Assembly: GCA_945860265.1 (NCBI GenBank)
Contig: CAMAQF010000005.1
Location: 20,320-84,319, forward strand
Reading direction: 5' to 3'
Origin: Emticicia agri
GTDB taxonomy: Bacteria; Bacteroidota; Bacteroidia; Cytophagales; Spirosomataceae
DNA length: 64,000 nt
The notes under the pieces were generated by a model. It ran no database searches and was not told where the DNA came from. It saw only the letters and a list, made by a program, of their open reading frames with translations. Shown here one piece after another: positions 26,930 to 37,560 of the stretch (its first letter is position 1; each line of letters begins with the position of its first letter). A program made the position numbers and the translations under genes.

Positions 26930-29422
26930 ATGAGAAAGGTTTATTATTGTTTTTTCTTAATCTGCAGTTTTTTAAATTTATCGGCTCAAACCAAAACTCC
27001 CGACGAATTTTTAGGGTATACGCTCGGCACAAAGTTTAGCTTTCATCATCGTATAGTTGATTATGTGCGTCATGTAGCAGCACAAAACCCAAGCCAAGTA
27101 AAAACTGTTGATTATGGTATGACCTTTGAAGGTCGCCCACTTATGGTTGCTATCATTGCATCTCCCGAAAACCTAGTTAAGATTGAAGAAATTCGCACAA
27201 ACAACCTAAAAAGTATAGGCCTTATGGAAGGCAAACCAACAGGCAAAGTACCTGCAATTGCATGGTTAAGCTACAATGTGCATGGCAATGAAGCCGTTAG
27301 TTCAGAGGCAGTTTTAAAAGTTTTGTATGAACTTCTTAATAAAAATAATGCCACCACACAAAATGTATTAAAAAATACGGTCGTCATTCTCGACCCATGT
27401 ATCAATCCTGACGGACGTGACCGTTATGCTCAATGGTACAACCGTGTAGCTAATCAAGGCGGAAACGCTGCTCCATTTGCCATCGAACACAACGAACCTT
27501 GGCCAGGAGGGCGTTTTTCTCATTATATCTTCGACCCAAACCGTGATTGGGCTTGGCAAACGCAAGAAATTACGCAACAACGTGTAAAACTTTACAACCA
27601 ATGGATGCCACATCTTCACGCCGATTTTCACGAAATGGGCTATAACACACCGTACTATTTTCCGCCATCAGCTAAACCTTATCACGAAGATTTGAGCAAA
27701 TGGCAACGTGAGTTTCAGCAAACTTTGGGTGAATTCAGTAAAAAATATTTTGATAAAAATTACTGGCTATATTTCTCAAAAGAAAATTACGATTTACTTT
27801 ATCCAAGCTATGGTGATACTTATCCATCCTACAATGGTGCAATCGGTATGACTTATGAGCAAGGTGGCGGCGGTCGTGCTGGCTTGGCAATTGCAAAAGA
27901 CGACGGTGATACGCTTACACTTACGCAACGTATCTCACATCATTTTGCCACAAGTATGGGTTCTTTGGAGGCAATTTCAAGCCGTGCCGATAAAACTGTT
28001 GAGGAATTTACAAAGTTTTTTACTGAAAAAACTGCCAACGGCTACGGCACCTACAAATCATTTGTGATGAAAACCAAAGGAGATGAAGCGAAGATTCAAG
28101 CCCTAACGAGCCTTTTGGATAAACTACAAATCAATTATGGTTATGCGGCAAAAGAATCTATGGTAACAGGTTTTGGTTATCAAAGTTTAAAGGATGAAAA
28201 TTTAAAAGTCGAGGCTAATGACCTAATTATCAGCACCTTTCAACCAAAAGGAACATTTGTAAAGATTTTGTTTGAACCAAAAACAGCTTTAGAAGATTCA
28301 GTAACTTATGACCTAACTTCTTGGTCATTGGCCTACGCTTATGGATTAAAAGCTTTCGCAACCAAAGAAAAGTTGGCAATAGGCAGCTCAATGTTGTCAA
28401 CCACAAAAAATGCATCTTACGATGCGAAGCCTTATGCTTATGTAGCAGCATGGAAATCTTTTGAAGATGTGAAATTTTTATCAAAAATTTTGGCTGCAGG
28501 AATTAAAGTAAGATTTAATGAAAATCCGTTTGAAACTGCTGGTAGAAAATTTGATGCAGGCTCATTGATTATTACTCGAACCAATAATGAACGTTTGGGC
28601 GATAAATTTGACAAGACAATTCAGGACGCCGCTCTGGAATTTAATATCAATCTTTTAGGAACAACATCTGGAATGGTTTTGAGTGGAAATGACTTTGGTT
28701 CAGGTTCGGTCAATGTACTTAAAAATCCAAGAGTTGCTTTGATTGCTGGTGAAGGCGTTGTTTCGACAGCCTTTGGCGAGGTTTGGCATTTCTTTGAGCA
28801 GCAAATCAAATATCCTATTACGGTAATTGAAGGAAGTTCATTTACAAAAGTTCCGCTCGACCAACTCGATGTTATTGTTTTGGCTGATGGCAACTATGAA
28901 AAAATATTTGGTAATGGTGATGCATTAAAAAAATGGATACAAGGTGGAGGAAAAGTGATTGCCCTAGAAGGAGCAACTGGTTACTTTGCTGATAAAGATG
29001 GGTTTGCATTGAAACGTAAAAAAGACACCTTAGCAACCGATAAGGCTGAACTCAAAACTTATGGCACAAGAGAACGTGAAGGTATCATGGAGCAAATTCC
29101 AGGAGCGATTTTCAAGGTGGAAATTGACAAAACGCATCCGCTTGGCTATGGTACTGATGGAATTTATTACTCATTGGTGCGTGATGTTTATGCTTACGAT
29201 TACTTGAAAGATGGCTGGAATGTAGGTTACATCAAAGAGAATAATCATGTGACGGGCTTTGCAGGAAAAATTGCGAAAGAAAAAATGAAAAATACGCTAA
29301 CCTTCGGTGTGCAAGAAATCGGTCGTGGAAAAATCGTTTATATGGCAGATTCTCCTCTTTTCCGAGGTTTTTGGTATTCGGGAAAACTGATTTTTGGAAA
29401 TGCTTTATTTACTGTGAATTAG
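26930..29422 (+). CDS. M14 family zinc carboxypeptidase
   Basis: NVHGNEAVSSEA (HxxE), DPCINPDGRDRYAQW, HADFHEMGYNTPYYFPPSA. Confidence 0.93.
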   Translation: MRKVYYCFFLICSFLNLSAQTKTPDEFLGYTLGTKFSFHHRIVDYVRHVAAQNPSQVKTVDYGMTFEGRPLMVAIIASPENLVKIEEIRTNNLKSIGLMEGKPTGKVPAIAWLSYNVHGNEAVSSEAVLKVLYELLNKNNATTQNVLKNTVVILDPCINPDGRDRYAQWYNRVANQGGNAAPFAIEHNEPWPGGRFSHYIFDPNRDWAWQTQEITQQRVKLYNQWMPHLHADFHEMGYNTPYYFPPSAKPYHEDLSKWQREFQQTLGEFSKKYFDKNYWLYFSKENYDLLYPSYGDTYPSYNGAIGMTYEQGGGGRAGLAIAKDDGDTLTLTQRISHHFATSMGSLEAISSRADKTVEEFTKFFTEKTANGYGTYKSFVMKTKGDEAKIQALTSLLDKLQINYGYAAKESMVTGFGYQSLKDENLKVEANDLIISTFQPKGTFVKILFEPKTALEDSVTYDLTSWSLAYAYGLKAFATKEKLAIGSSMLSTTKNASYDAKPYAYVAAWKSFEDVKFLSKILAAGIKVRFNENPFETAGRKFDAGSLIITRTNNERLGDKFDKTIQDAALEFNINLLGTTSGMVLSGNDFGSGSVNVLKNPRVALIAGEGVVSTAFGEVWHFFEQQIKYPITVIEGSSFTKVPLDQLDVIVLADGNYEKIFGNGDALKKWIQGGGKVIALEGATGYFADKDGFALKRKKDTLATDKAELKTYGTREREGIMEQIPGAIFKVEIDKTHPLGYGTDGIYYSLVRDVYAYDYLKDGWNVGYIKENNHVTGFAGKIAKEKMKNTLTFGVQEIGRGKIVYMADSPLFRGFWYSGKLIFGNALFTVN

Positions 29423-29533
29423 ACACAATATGCGAGATTGGATATACGAGATGAAAAAAGCTCATTTCTTGTATCTCGAATCTTGTATCTCCTATCTCAA
29501 ATCTCGTATCTCGTATCTCAAATCTATAAAACT

Positions 29534-30466
29534 ATGAACAATACTCGACGCTCATTTTTAAAAACAGTTCCATTGGCTATTGGTGGAGCTTCATTGACAA
29601 GTTCATCTTATGCCGAACCAAAGAAAACTCCACAAGTGAGTAGCCGAATAAAACTCAGTGTATCGAGTTATTCATATTGGCATTTTAAGGGTGATAAATT
29701 TCCGATTGAAAAAGTAATCGACGAAGCTGCAAAATTAGGCTTAGATGGTATTGATGTTCTTCACCGACAAATGGCTGGAGAAGACAATGCTTATTTACAA
29801 AAACTAAAAAAGCACGCCTTTGTAAATGGAATTCCTATGACTTGTTTATCGATTCATCAAGGTTTTGTTTCGCCCGATAAAGCAGTTTTGAAAGAACACA
29901 TTGACCATACAATACATTGTATCGAATTGGCCTACAAAATGGGCATTCCGTGTATGCGTTTGAATACAGGTCGATGGGGAACTATCAAATCCTTCGATGA
30001 TTTTATGGCTAAACGTGGTATAGAACCTGCCATTGCTGGTTATACCGAAAATGAAGCTTTCAAGTGGTGCATTGATAGTATTCAGCAATGCCTGAAAAAA
30101 GCTGAAGAATGTGGAATTTTGTTGGCTCTCGAAAACCATTGGGGACTTGGCTCTACACCAGAAGGAATGCTTCGCATCAAAAATGCCATTGATTCGCCGT
30201 GGTTGGGGCTATTGATGGATACAGGCAATTTCTTGGAAAATCCTTATGATAAACTAGAGAAAATTGCTCCACAAACTAATTTCGTTCAAGCCAAAACCTA
30301 TTATGGTGGCGGAGAATGGTACTCGCTCGATTTGGACTACAAACGTATTGTTGATATGCTGAAAAAAGTAAATTATCAAGGCTATATTTCGATTGAATTT
30401 GAAGGAAAAGAAGACCCAAAAACTGGCGTTCAAAAAAGCGTTGATTTGTTGAGAAGTGTCTTATAA
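29534..30466 (+). CDS. Sugar phosphate isomerase/epimerase (TIM barrel), exported
   Basis: MNNTRRSFLKTVPLAIGG twin-arginine-like leader; LALENHWGLGSTPEGML, LLMDTGNFLENPYDKLE, YQGYISIEFEGKEDP. Start 29534 preferred. Confidence 0.92.
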   Translation: MNNTRRSFLKTVPLAIGGASLTSSSYAEPKKTPQVSSRIKLSVSSYSYWHFKGDKFPIEKVIDEAAKLGLDGIDVLHRQMAGEDNAYLQKLKKHAFVNGIPMTCLSIHQGFVSPDKAVLKEHIDHTIHCIELAYKMGIPCMRLNTGRWGTIKSFDDFMAKRGIEPAIAGYTENEAFKWCIDSIQQCLKKAEECGILLALENHWGLGSTPEGMLRIKNAIDSPWLGLLMDTGNFLENPYDKLEKIAPQTNFVQAKTYYGGGEWYSLDLDYKRIVDMLKKVNYQGYISIEFEGKEDPKTGVQKSVDLLRSVL

Positions 30467-30545
30467 AATACCTACTACTAATATAATAGAAAAAATATTG
30501 TGAATAGTGGCGTAGATGATACGCCACTATTTTGCGTCAACAAAA

Positions 30546-32945
30546 ATGAAGAAAGCTTTAACAATTACCCTATTATTTTTTATTTCAAATTTTGCTTTTT
30601 CACAAACTATTCCTATAAACATACGATTTATTGACATCAATAAAAATCCAATTATCGGTGCCAGTGTGAAGTTTTTCAACAGAAATGACAGTACAAAAAT
30701 TTTGTATAATTTAACTGATACTTCGGGGATTGTGAAGTTCTTGACAACATTGGGTCAATATACAATCAAGGCAACTTCAATTGGCTACAAAAATTTTGAA
30801 AAAGGTGTTTCAATAAATACTAAAAACACTTCTTTTGAATTTGTGATGCAAGATGATGCGAAGGCTTTGGCAACCGTAACTGTTGTTGCACAAAAGCCTT
30901 TGGTGAGCCAAGAAGACGACAAAACGATTATTGACCCCGAACCAATAGCCAATTCTAGTACAAGTGCTTATGAAATCATCGAGAAAACACCTGGCCTTTT
31001 TCTCGACCAAGATGGCAACATATACATCAGTAGTACATCGCCCGCTACAGTTTACATCAATGGTCGAGAGCAAAAAATGAGTTCAAGCGATATTGCTACG
31101 ATTTTGAAGACTTTACCGCCCAATAGTATCCAAAAAATTGAAATATTACGTACACCATCAGCAAAATTTGACGCCAGTAGTTCAGGTGGAATTGTGAATG
31201 TAATTTTGAAAAAAGGCGTAAAAATTGGCCGGAATGGTAGCATAAATACAGGCATGAACCAAGGGCGTTTCGGCAATCAGCTCGTGGGTTTAAATCTTAC
31301 AAATAATGATGGCAACAGAAGTTCGTATCTTAATGTAAATTATACCAATCGAAATTCTTATGACCAAATCGAAACCGCTCGAAAACTTTCGAGTGAGAAT
31401 ATTTTAGACCAAAAATCATATTCTACAACTCCAGCTCAGATTTTTTATAGTGGCTACGGTCTAAGTTTTGATGTTAATAAAAAATGGAATTTAAGCCTTG
31501 ATGGAAGAGGAACTTTTAATACCAATAAATCCGATTCAGAAAACGAAAATATCATCAAAAATTTAAGCACAAATAATGTATTTTCTAATAATTTGAATAC
31601 TGTTCAAAATAATTCCAGTGGCTTAACTTTAAATCAGGGTTTATCAACCAAGTATAAAATTGATACAATTGGCTCAGAATTGACAAGTGATTTTTCGTAT
31701 AATTATTTTTCAAATGGTGCTACCCAAAATTTCAATACTAAATTTACATATCCTACCCAAGATGCTTTGGGTGGCAACGGCGACATTCAAACCAAAAGAC
31801 AATCATTTGTTGGCCAAGTTGATTTGAAATACAAGACTTTCCAGCAAATTACCTTAGAAACAGGAATAAAAAGCTCAAATTTGTTTTTTGCCAATGTAAC
31901 CAAATATTTTACAAAAGTTGGTAGTCAACAAAGCATTGATTTGTCTCGAACTAACACTTTTGATTATCAAGAAATGATACATGCGGGGTATGTTCAAGCC
32001 TCAAAATCATTTAACAAAGTTTTAATAAAATTGGGTACACGCATCGAAAATACAAATATGTATGGGCATCAACGAATTCCAAGAGATACGACTTTCAAAA
32101 TTAATCGAACCGATTTCTTTCCATACATTTATGTTAGTAGAACAATTACGAAAATTGCGGGTTTCGACCTTACGAGTTATCTCATTTATCGTCGGTCAAT
32201 TACACGCCCTGTCTATGATTACCTCAATCCATCGCCTAGATACATTGACCAATATTTGTATGAAGCAGGAAATCCAACATTAAAACCGCAATTTACACAA
32301 AACGTTGAAGCAAATATTAGTGTTGATAATCGGCCAATTTTTGCTTTTGGACGAAATTATACACAAGATATTTTCACAAATGTAATTTATCAAAACCCAT
32401 CAAATCCGAGTGTTGCGTATAGAACTTATGATAATTTGGGTAAAAATCAAGAAACTTATTTCAGAATATTGGGGGCAATTCCCCCAGGAAAAACATACTT
32501 TTTTGTGGTTGGAACCCAATATAATCTCAATAAATATGAAGGTTTTTATCAAAATAAACCATTAACATTCGACAAAGCGAGTTGGACATTTTTTACGTTT
32601 CATCAACTAAAAATCAATAAAAATTCATCGCTTACGATGAATGGTTTTCTCCGTTTGAAAGGTCAATTACAATTTTATGAATTAAGTAATTTTGGCAGTT
32701 TGAATTTAAGTTTCAATCGTTCGTTTATGGACAAAAAATTACTCTTGACTTTATCAGCAAATGATGTTTTTTTTACCAACAATAATCAGTTTCTAATCAA
32801 TCAAGGTTCGATTTCGGCCAATGGTTTCCGAAAATCAGATTCTCGTCGATTGGGTTTCAATATTCGATATAATTTTGGTTTAAAGAAGAAAGAAAACCAA
32901 AACAATATGATGAATTTTGAGAATTTAGAAAATAATTCGAAGTAG
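30546..32945 (+). CDS. TonB-dependent receptor / outer membrane beta-barrel family protein
   Basis: Carboxypeptidase-like domain, plug (PGLFLDQDGNIYISSTSPATVYINGREQKMSSSDIATILKTLPPNSIQKIEILRTPSAKFDASSSGGIVNVILKKG), beta-barrel C-terminus. Confidence 0.93.
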   Translation: MKKALTITLLFFISNFAFSQTIPINIRFIDINKNPIIGASVKFFNRNDSTKILYNLTDTSGIVKFLTTLGQYTIKATSIGYKNFEKGVSINTKNTSFEFVMQDDAKALATVTVVAQKPLVSQEDDKTIIDPEPIANSSTSAYEIIEKTPGLFLDQDGNIYISSTSPATVYINGREQKMSSSDIATILKTLPPNSIQKIEILRTPSAKFDASSSGGIVNVILKKGVKIGRNGSINTGMNQGRFGNQLVGLNLTNNDGNRSSYLNVNYTNRNSYDQIETARKLSSENILDQKSYSTTPAQIFYSGYGLSFDVNKKWNLSLDGRGTFNTNKSDSENENIIKNLSTNNVFSNNLNTVQNNSSGLTLNQGLSTKYKIDTIGSELTSDFSYNYFSNGATQNFNTKFTYPTQDALGGNGDIQTKRQSFVGQVDLKYKTFQQITLETGIKSSNLFFANVTKYFTKVGSQQSIDLSRTNTFDYQEMIHAGYVQASKSFNKVLIKLGTRIENTNMYGHQRIPRDTTFKINRTDFFPYIYVSRTITKIAGFDLTSYLIYRRSITRPVYDYLNPSPRYIDQYLYEAGNPTLKPQFTQNVEANISVDNRPIFAFGRNYTQDIFTNVIYQNPSNPSVAYRTYDNLGKNQETYFRILGAIPPGKTYFFVVGTQYNLNKYEGFYQNKPLTFDKASWTFFTFHQLKINKNSSLTMNGFLRLKGQLQFYELSNFGSLNLSFNRSFMDKKLLLTLSANDVFFTNNNQFLINQGSISANGFRKSDSRRLGFNIRYNFGLKKKENQNNMMNFENLENNSK

Positions 32946-32969
32946 TTAATAATCAATACATTACAAGCA

Positions 32970-33332
32970 ATGAGTTATAATATTCAAGTTTATACAGCAC
33001 AAACAATGATGGCTGAAATCGAAGCCGAATCGGAAGATTTTTTTGATAATGACAAAAACTTAATTCCGTTTACTGAAAAACAACTTATCAAATTAAGAGA
33101 GAATATTTTAAGGCATAACTTTGAAATTACGAAAGAAGATAAAAAGGGAGTTACCTTTAGAAACGACCAGTTTGAGGGCATGAAGGCAATTTTGACTTCA
33201 AATGCTCTTTACTTTCGTTCGAGTTATGATGATTCTTTTGAAATCGGAATGATTGCTTCTGAACTGACCGATTCTGACGAATTTGCTAAATATGACCCTC
33301 AAGCTGATGGCTGGGAAATTTTAGGGGAGTAA
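32970..33332 (+). CDS. Conserved-looking hypothetical protein (120 aa)
   Basis: Acidic soluble ORF directly downstream of the receptor; no family recognised. Confidence 0.7.
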   Translation: MSYNIQVYTAQTMMAEIEAESEDFFDNDKNLIPFTEKQLIKLRENILRHNFEITKEDKKGVTFRNDQFEGMKAILTSNALYFRSSYDDSFEIGMIASELTDSDEFAKYDPQADGWEILGE

Positions 33333-33576
33333 TTCAATGATAGTAAAAATGTCGACGGTTAAACATCGTAGAATGAGATTAGTTAAAATTGAATTACTCT
33401 CATTTTAGGTATAATAAAACTAGAAATTCCTAATAATCTTGAAGTTAAACCAAGATTTTTATAGCCCAGGGTCAATAGTAGACAAGTCCACAATAAGGTA
33501 ATAAGTTTATAAACAGATATTTAGCTGTCGACCAAATTTACGATTAATTTTATTCTATTACTTAATTTAAGCGGTT

Positions 33577-33630
33577 AAATTTTGCCCGTAGGAACATCAA
33601 ATTTGGACATTCGCACAAAATTCATTAAAA
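33577..33630. repeat. Copy 2 of the dispersed palindromic repeat
   Basis: AATTTTGCCCGTAGGAACATCAAATTTGGACATTCGCACAAAATTCATTAAAAT aligns with 6625-6679 in core and both flanks. Confidence 0.8.
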
Positions 33631-34500
33631 TCAAATATCACAAATATTTACGCCCTGTTTCAAAGAAGCCAATTTATCGGCACGAATAGGAAAGAATTCT
33701 TGGGCAACGAAGCCTTTAAAACCTGTTTCGGCAATGGCACTCATAATAGCTGGATAATAAATCTCTTGAGTTTCGTCAATTTCATGACGCCCTGGCACTC
33801 CACCAGTATGATAATGAGCAATATATTTATGATTATCACGTATTCGGCGAATGATGTCTCCCTCCATTATCTGCATGTGATAAATGTCGTATAGTATCTT
33901 AAAATTATCAGATTCAATATTTTTACAAAGTTCAACGCCCCAATCAGTGTGGTCGCACATATAATCTGGGTGGTCAACTCTACTATTGAGTAATTCCATT
34001 ACGATTGTCACGTTTTTCTTTTCGGCATATTTCATAATTTTCTTCAATCCTATTGCAGCGTTTTTTAGGCCATCTTCATCGCTAAGTTTTTTCTCACGAT
34101 TTCCCGAAAAACATATTAAATTCTTGAATCCTGCCTTCGATGTTTCATCAATCAAATATTTATACCATTCTTCCAAACCTTCGTGGTTTTCTTTTTTATT
34201 CCAGCCATTTATTATGCCAAATTCTTTGCCGATTCCGGAAACCATCGCACAAGTAAGGTCGTATTTTTTTACGGTTTCAAACTCATCAACATTTAGCAAT
34301 TCGATTGATTGTAAGCCTATATTTTTGGCTGCTCGACAAAGAGAATCAAGGTCGATAGAGTCGTAGCACCAACGACAAACTGAGTGATTGATACGTCCTT
34401 GGAGTGAGGCTCCCATGATATTATCGGCAGCCTCAAGGCGAGAAGCGACTGCTTCTGTCATAACAACTGAGGCGGTTGCTCCTTCTACAGTTTTTTTCAT
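33631..34500 (-). CDS. Hydroxypyruvate isomerase-like TIM barrel protein
   Basis: QGRINHSVCRWCYD, IELLNVDEFETVKKYDLTCAMVSG, NVTIVMELLNSRVDHPDYMCDHTDWGVEL, ILYDIYHMQIMEGDIIRRI. Confidence 0.92.
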   Translation of the reverse strand: MKKTVEGATASVVMTEAVASRLEAADNIMGASLQGRINHSVCRWCYDSIDLDSLCRAAKNIGLQSIELLNVDEFETVKKYDLTCAMVSGIGKEFGIINGWNKKENHEGLEEWYKYLIDETSKAGFKNLICFSGNREKKLSDEDGLKNAAIGLKKIMKYAEKKNVTIVMELLNSRVDHPDYMCDHTDWGVELCKNIESDNFKILYDIYHMQIMEGDIIRRIRDNHKYIAHYHTGGVPGRHEIDETQEIYYPAIMSAIAETGFKGFVAQEFFPIRADKLASLKQGVNICDI

Positions 34501-34838
34501 AGCATTTCGGTTAGATCTGTTGTTTTCTATCAGTATATTTTTTCCTCACAAAATAGGGCCTAGTGTGTAAATCAGTTGATTTGAATAGATGAGCAATTTA
34601 ATGCAAAAAAATTAATTGTAAACTACTTACAATCAAAATAGCATTGAAATAGAATAAAAAACTTGGTTAAGGGTATTAGGATATGAAAGTTTACAAAACG
34701 TATATTTTATACATATCGACCAAAACAAATTAACACACAGGAGATAAAAAATTTAGCTTCCAAGGTAAGTAGGAGGCACAAATAAATGACCGCCAATGGA
34801 ACATTTAGTATGAGTATTGTTTTGTAAAATAGTCACAT

Positions 34839-34881
34839 AAAAAACAGCATGATAAATCAAAAGCTTATGACGCTGTTTTTT
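34839..34881 (-). terminator. Hairpin terminator of the DUF1593 gene
   Basis: AAAAAACAGC (34839-34848) and GCTGTTTTTT (34872-34881). Confidence 0.65.
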
Positions 34882-34890
34882 GTCAAATTA

Positions 34891-36420
34891 TCACTTCACA
34901 GTCAGTACCACACGTTGATAACGAGTCAGAGAAGGACTTCCGTTATCGCTTGCCTCTACAATTATGTGAAAGGTATCGCCACTTTTTAAACTATCGGTAT
35001 TTTCGATGCTGATTTCGGCATTATTCTCATTTTGTTTGATAATTAGATTTGCTTTAGCTGATCCTACTTCTTTATATTGCCAAAACTTTATGCTTACCTT
35101 ATCTTTATCAGGGTCAGAAAATTTGGGCTTCAAAGTAATTTGGTGGAATTTACTAATTGATGAACGGGACACTGTCCGTCGTTTATTACTAATTGAAACT
35201 CTCGGAGCATGATTGGCTGATTTAAAATCTTTTATACACCAATCAGCACGAGCGGCAAAATCATATTGAATGGCAGGAATCCAACGGGTTTGAGCAAAAG
35301 CATCATCTATTTTCTTTGTAAAAGGATTAAAATCGGCAGCAGCTTTGCCATCTTCCCATCGGCTTGGAGTTATAGTAGATTGTACCAAACGACCTCCCCA
35401 GCCGCCATCTTGGGGATTATCGAGATTATTCAAACCTATATCAACTAAGTGTAAGAAAGCAGGAGAATCGCCTTCTGAAATAAAATCATATTGCCCGAAA
35501 CTTCCCCATTGGTTCTTTTTGGCTTTTTCCATACTGCTGTATATATCATCAATTTCGCCCTTTGGAGGATTTCCATCGCCATAACTATAATACATTTTGA
35601 GGAGTGGCCCATGATTATTTATTATTTCCCCCATAAATTTACCTTCTAAGTATTGGTGAAATTCGGTTGGCACTGACCTTTTCCAAAAATAAGCAAAACT
35701 CCAAAACTGATTAGAATTATAATAAACCTTCATGTCTTTCCAGTTTGGCTCTATATATTTTTTGTAGGTAGCATCTTGGTCAAGTATGGCATAAATAATT
35801 GCTTTTTGACAAACTTTTTTATAAATTTTGTTCCATTGAAGAGTGTTTTTGTATTCATCTTCAATAGATTTCAATGCACGGGCAATCGTATTTGTTCCAC
35901 CCCAAACCTGTAAATAGAGTGGTGTCATATCCTCGTCAAGTAATTTGGCTTTTATAAAATCTGAGCCCTCGGTATCTTTTGTCATTTCACCTTCAAAATC
36001 TATATTTCCGATACGAATTTGATTTTTTAAATCCATCGGTTTCGGAAAATCGATTGAATGTTTAAGTAAATTCGTATAAACTTTTCCGTAGGCATCAACC
36101 AAATCGTAAATCCATTGTTCGCCCGGCCAACGCAGTTCTGTTCGTTCGCCATACATTTTTTTTGTCATCTCCATTTCAGAGGTAAACTTGGTACCTTTTC
36201 CATCACCTTTATAGTGCCACTGAGAACTACTTATGATTAAACCTTCTAACCTAAATTCATTGGAAAATAACAAAAGTCTTATGAATGAATCTACGTCATC
36301 TAATTCGCCATCGGTCGTAACGATAGTGCGAGCCTTAGCGGTTTTAGAAACTTGCCCTAAAGCAGCACAATTTATAAGACAAACAAAAAAGATATAGAAA
36401 TAAAATTTATTAAATTTCAT
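34891..36420 (-). CDS. DUF1593 (nucleoside hydrolase-like) secreted protein
   Basis: ARTIVTTDGELDDVDSFIRLLLFSNEFRLEGLIISSSQWH; LQVWGGTNTIARAL; C-terminal Ig-like region. Start at MKFNKFYFY. Confidence 0.9.
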   Translation of the reverse strand: MKFNKFYFYIFFVCLINCAALGQVSKTAKARTIVTTDGELDDVDSFIRLLLFSNEFRLEGLIISSSQWHYKGDGKGTKFTSEMEMTKKMYGERTELRWPGEQWIYDLVDAYGKVYTNLLKHSIDFPKPMDLKNQIRIGNIDFEGEMTKDTEGSDFIKAKLLDEDMTPLYLQVWGGTNTIARALKSIEDEYKNTLQWNKIYKKVCQKAIIYAILDQDATYKKYIEPNWKDMKVYYNSNQFWSFAYFWKRSVPTEFHQYLEGKFMGEIINNHGPLLKMYYSYGDGNPPKGEIDDIYSSMEKAKKNQWGSFGQYDFISEGDSPAFLHLVDIGLNNLDNPQDGGWGGRLVQSTITPSRWEDGKAAADFNPFTKKIDDAFAQTRWIPAIQYDFAARADWCIKDFKSANHAPRVSISNKRRTVSRSSISKFHQITLKPKFSDPDKDKVSIKFWQYKEVGSAKANLIIKQNENNAEISIENTDSLKSGDTFHIIVEASDNGSPSLTRYQRVVLTVK

Positions 36421-36648
36421 GTTTTGGAATAATTGGAATAGTGTTAATAGATAAGTAAGTAATTGAGTACGCTTTTTGTATGACTCGGAGAAACAAATAT
36501 ATAGCAAATAAATATTTTAATCGATGTGCAGTGCCTTTATTGTAATTTTAATGATAAATTAAAGCGTTTGTCAAACATATTCCTTTTTTTGTTGAACGGT
36601 GGTATAATTTTAGATGTTATCATTCTAACAATTTTAAAGTTGAGTCTC

Positions 36649-37455
36649 ATGAAAAAAGAATTTTTCCAACACATCTTCGACAAACATCAACAAGCTGAGC
36701 CAGTTCCTCCAACCAAAGAGATTGCAACATGGGCTTTACGCATTATTCGATTGTTATTTCCTGAGCAAACCAAGGAATATTTTCGTTCGGAAGAAGAAAT
36801 TGAGATTCAGTTTAAAAACCTCGGATTGGATTTAAGAAACATTCTAATTTCAACTTATCAATGCAAAAATTGTAACCCCGAAAACGAAGCAAACGAATTT
36901 ATCGAACAAATACCTGAAGTTTACCGTACATTAAAGACTGATATTAAAGCGATTATTGAAGGCGACCCGGCAGCCAAAAGTGAATTTGAGGTTGTGAGAG
37001 CATATCCTGGGTTCTTTGCAATAATGTTTTACAGAATCGCTCACGAATTGCACAAATTGGATATTCCATTACTACCAAGAATATTGACGGAATATGCACA
37101 TTCGAAAACTGGAATCGATATTCATCCGGCCGCTCAAATCGATGAATATTTCTTTATTGACCACGGCACAGGAATTGTAATTGGTGAAAGTTGTATTATC
37201 GGTAAACACGTAAAACTTTATCAAGGTGTTACACTCGGTGCATTAAGTGTCGAGAAAAGTTTGGCAAATACCAAACGTCATCCAACCGTAGAAAATAACG
37301 TCGTTATATACTCAGGAGCCACTATTTTGGGAGGAAATACCGTGATTGGCGAACATTCAATCATCGGCGGAAACGTCTGGCTCACGAAATCAGTACCTTC
37401 ATACTCAACGGTTTATCACAAACCTGAAATTAAGGTTGTGGAACGTGTAATGTAA
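36649..37455 (+). CDS. cysE: Serine O-acetyltransferase
   Basis: TGIDIHPAAQIDEYFFIDHGTGIVIGESCIIGKHVKLYQGVTLGALS; hexapeptide repeats. Start MKKEFFQHIF preferred. Confidence 0.93.
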   Translation: MKKEFFQHIFDKHQQAEPVPPTKEIATWALRIIRLLFPEQTKEYFRSEEEIEIQFKNLGLDLRNILISTYQCKNCNPENEANEFIEQIPEVYRTLKTDIKAIIEGDPAAKSEFEVVRAYPGFFAIMFYRIAHELHKLDIPLLPRILTEYAHSKTGIDIHPAAQIDEYFFIDHGTGIVIGESCIIGKHVKLYQGVTLGALSVEKSLANTKRHPTVENNVVIYSGATILGGNTVIGEHSIIGGNVWLTKSVPSYSTVYHKPEIKVVERVM

Positions 37456-37560
37456 AAAGTTAACAGTCAACAGTTTACAGTCAACAGTTTACACCCGACA
37501 GTTCACTATTATTGAGATTTTACATTATCAATTATTCATTTTACATTCTCCATTAAAAAA

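Noticed and set aside
34738-34845. Minus-strand peptide LIYHAVFYVTILQNNTHTKCSIGGHLFVPPTYLGS*
   Set aside because: Mildly protein-like but too short, no start or family recognised, overlaps a terminator; cannot be supported
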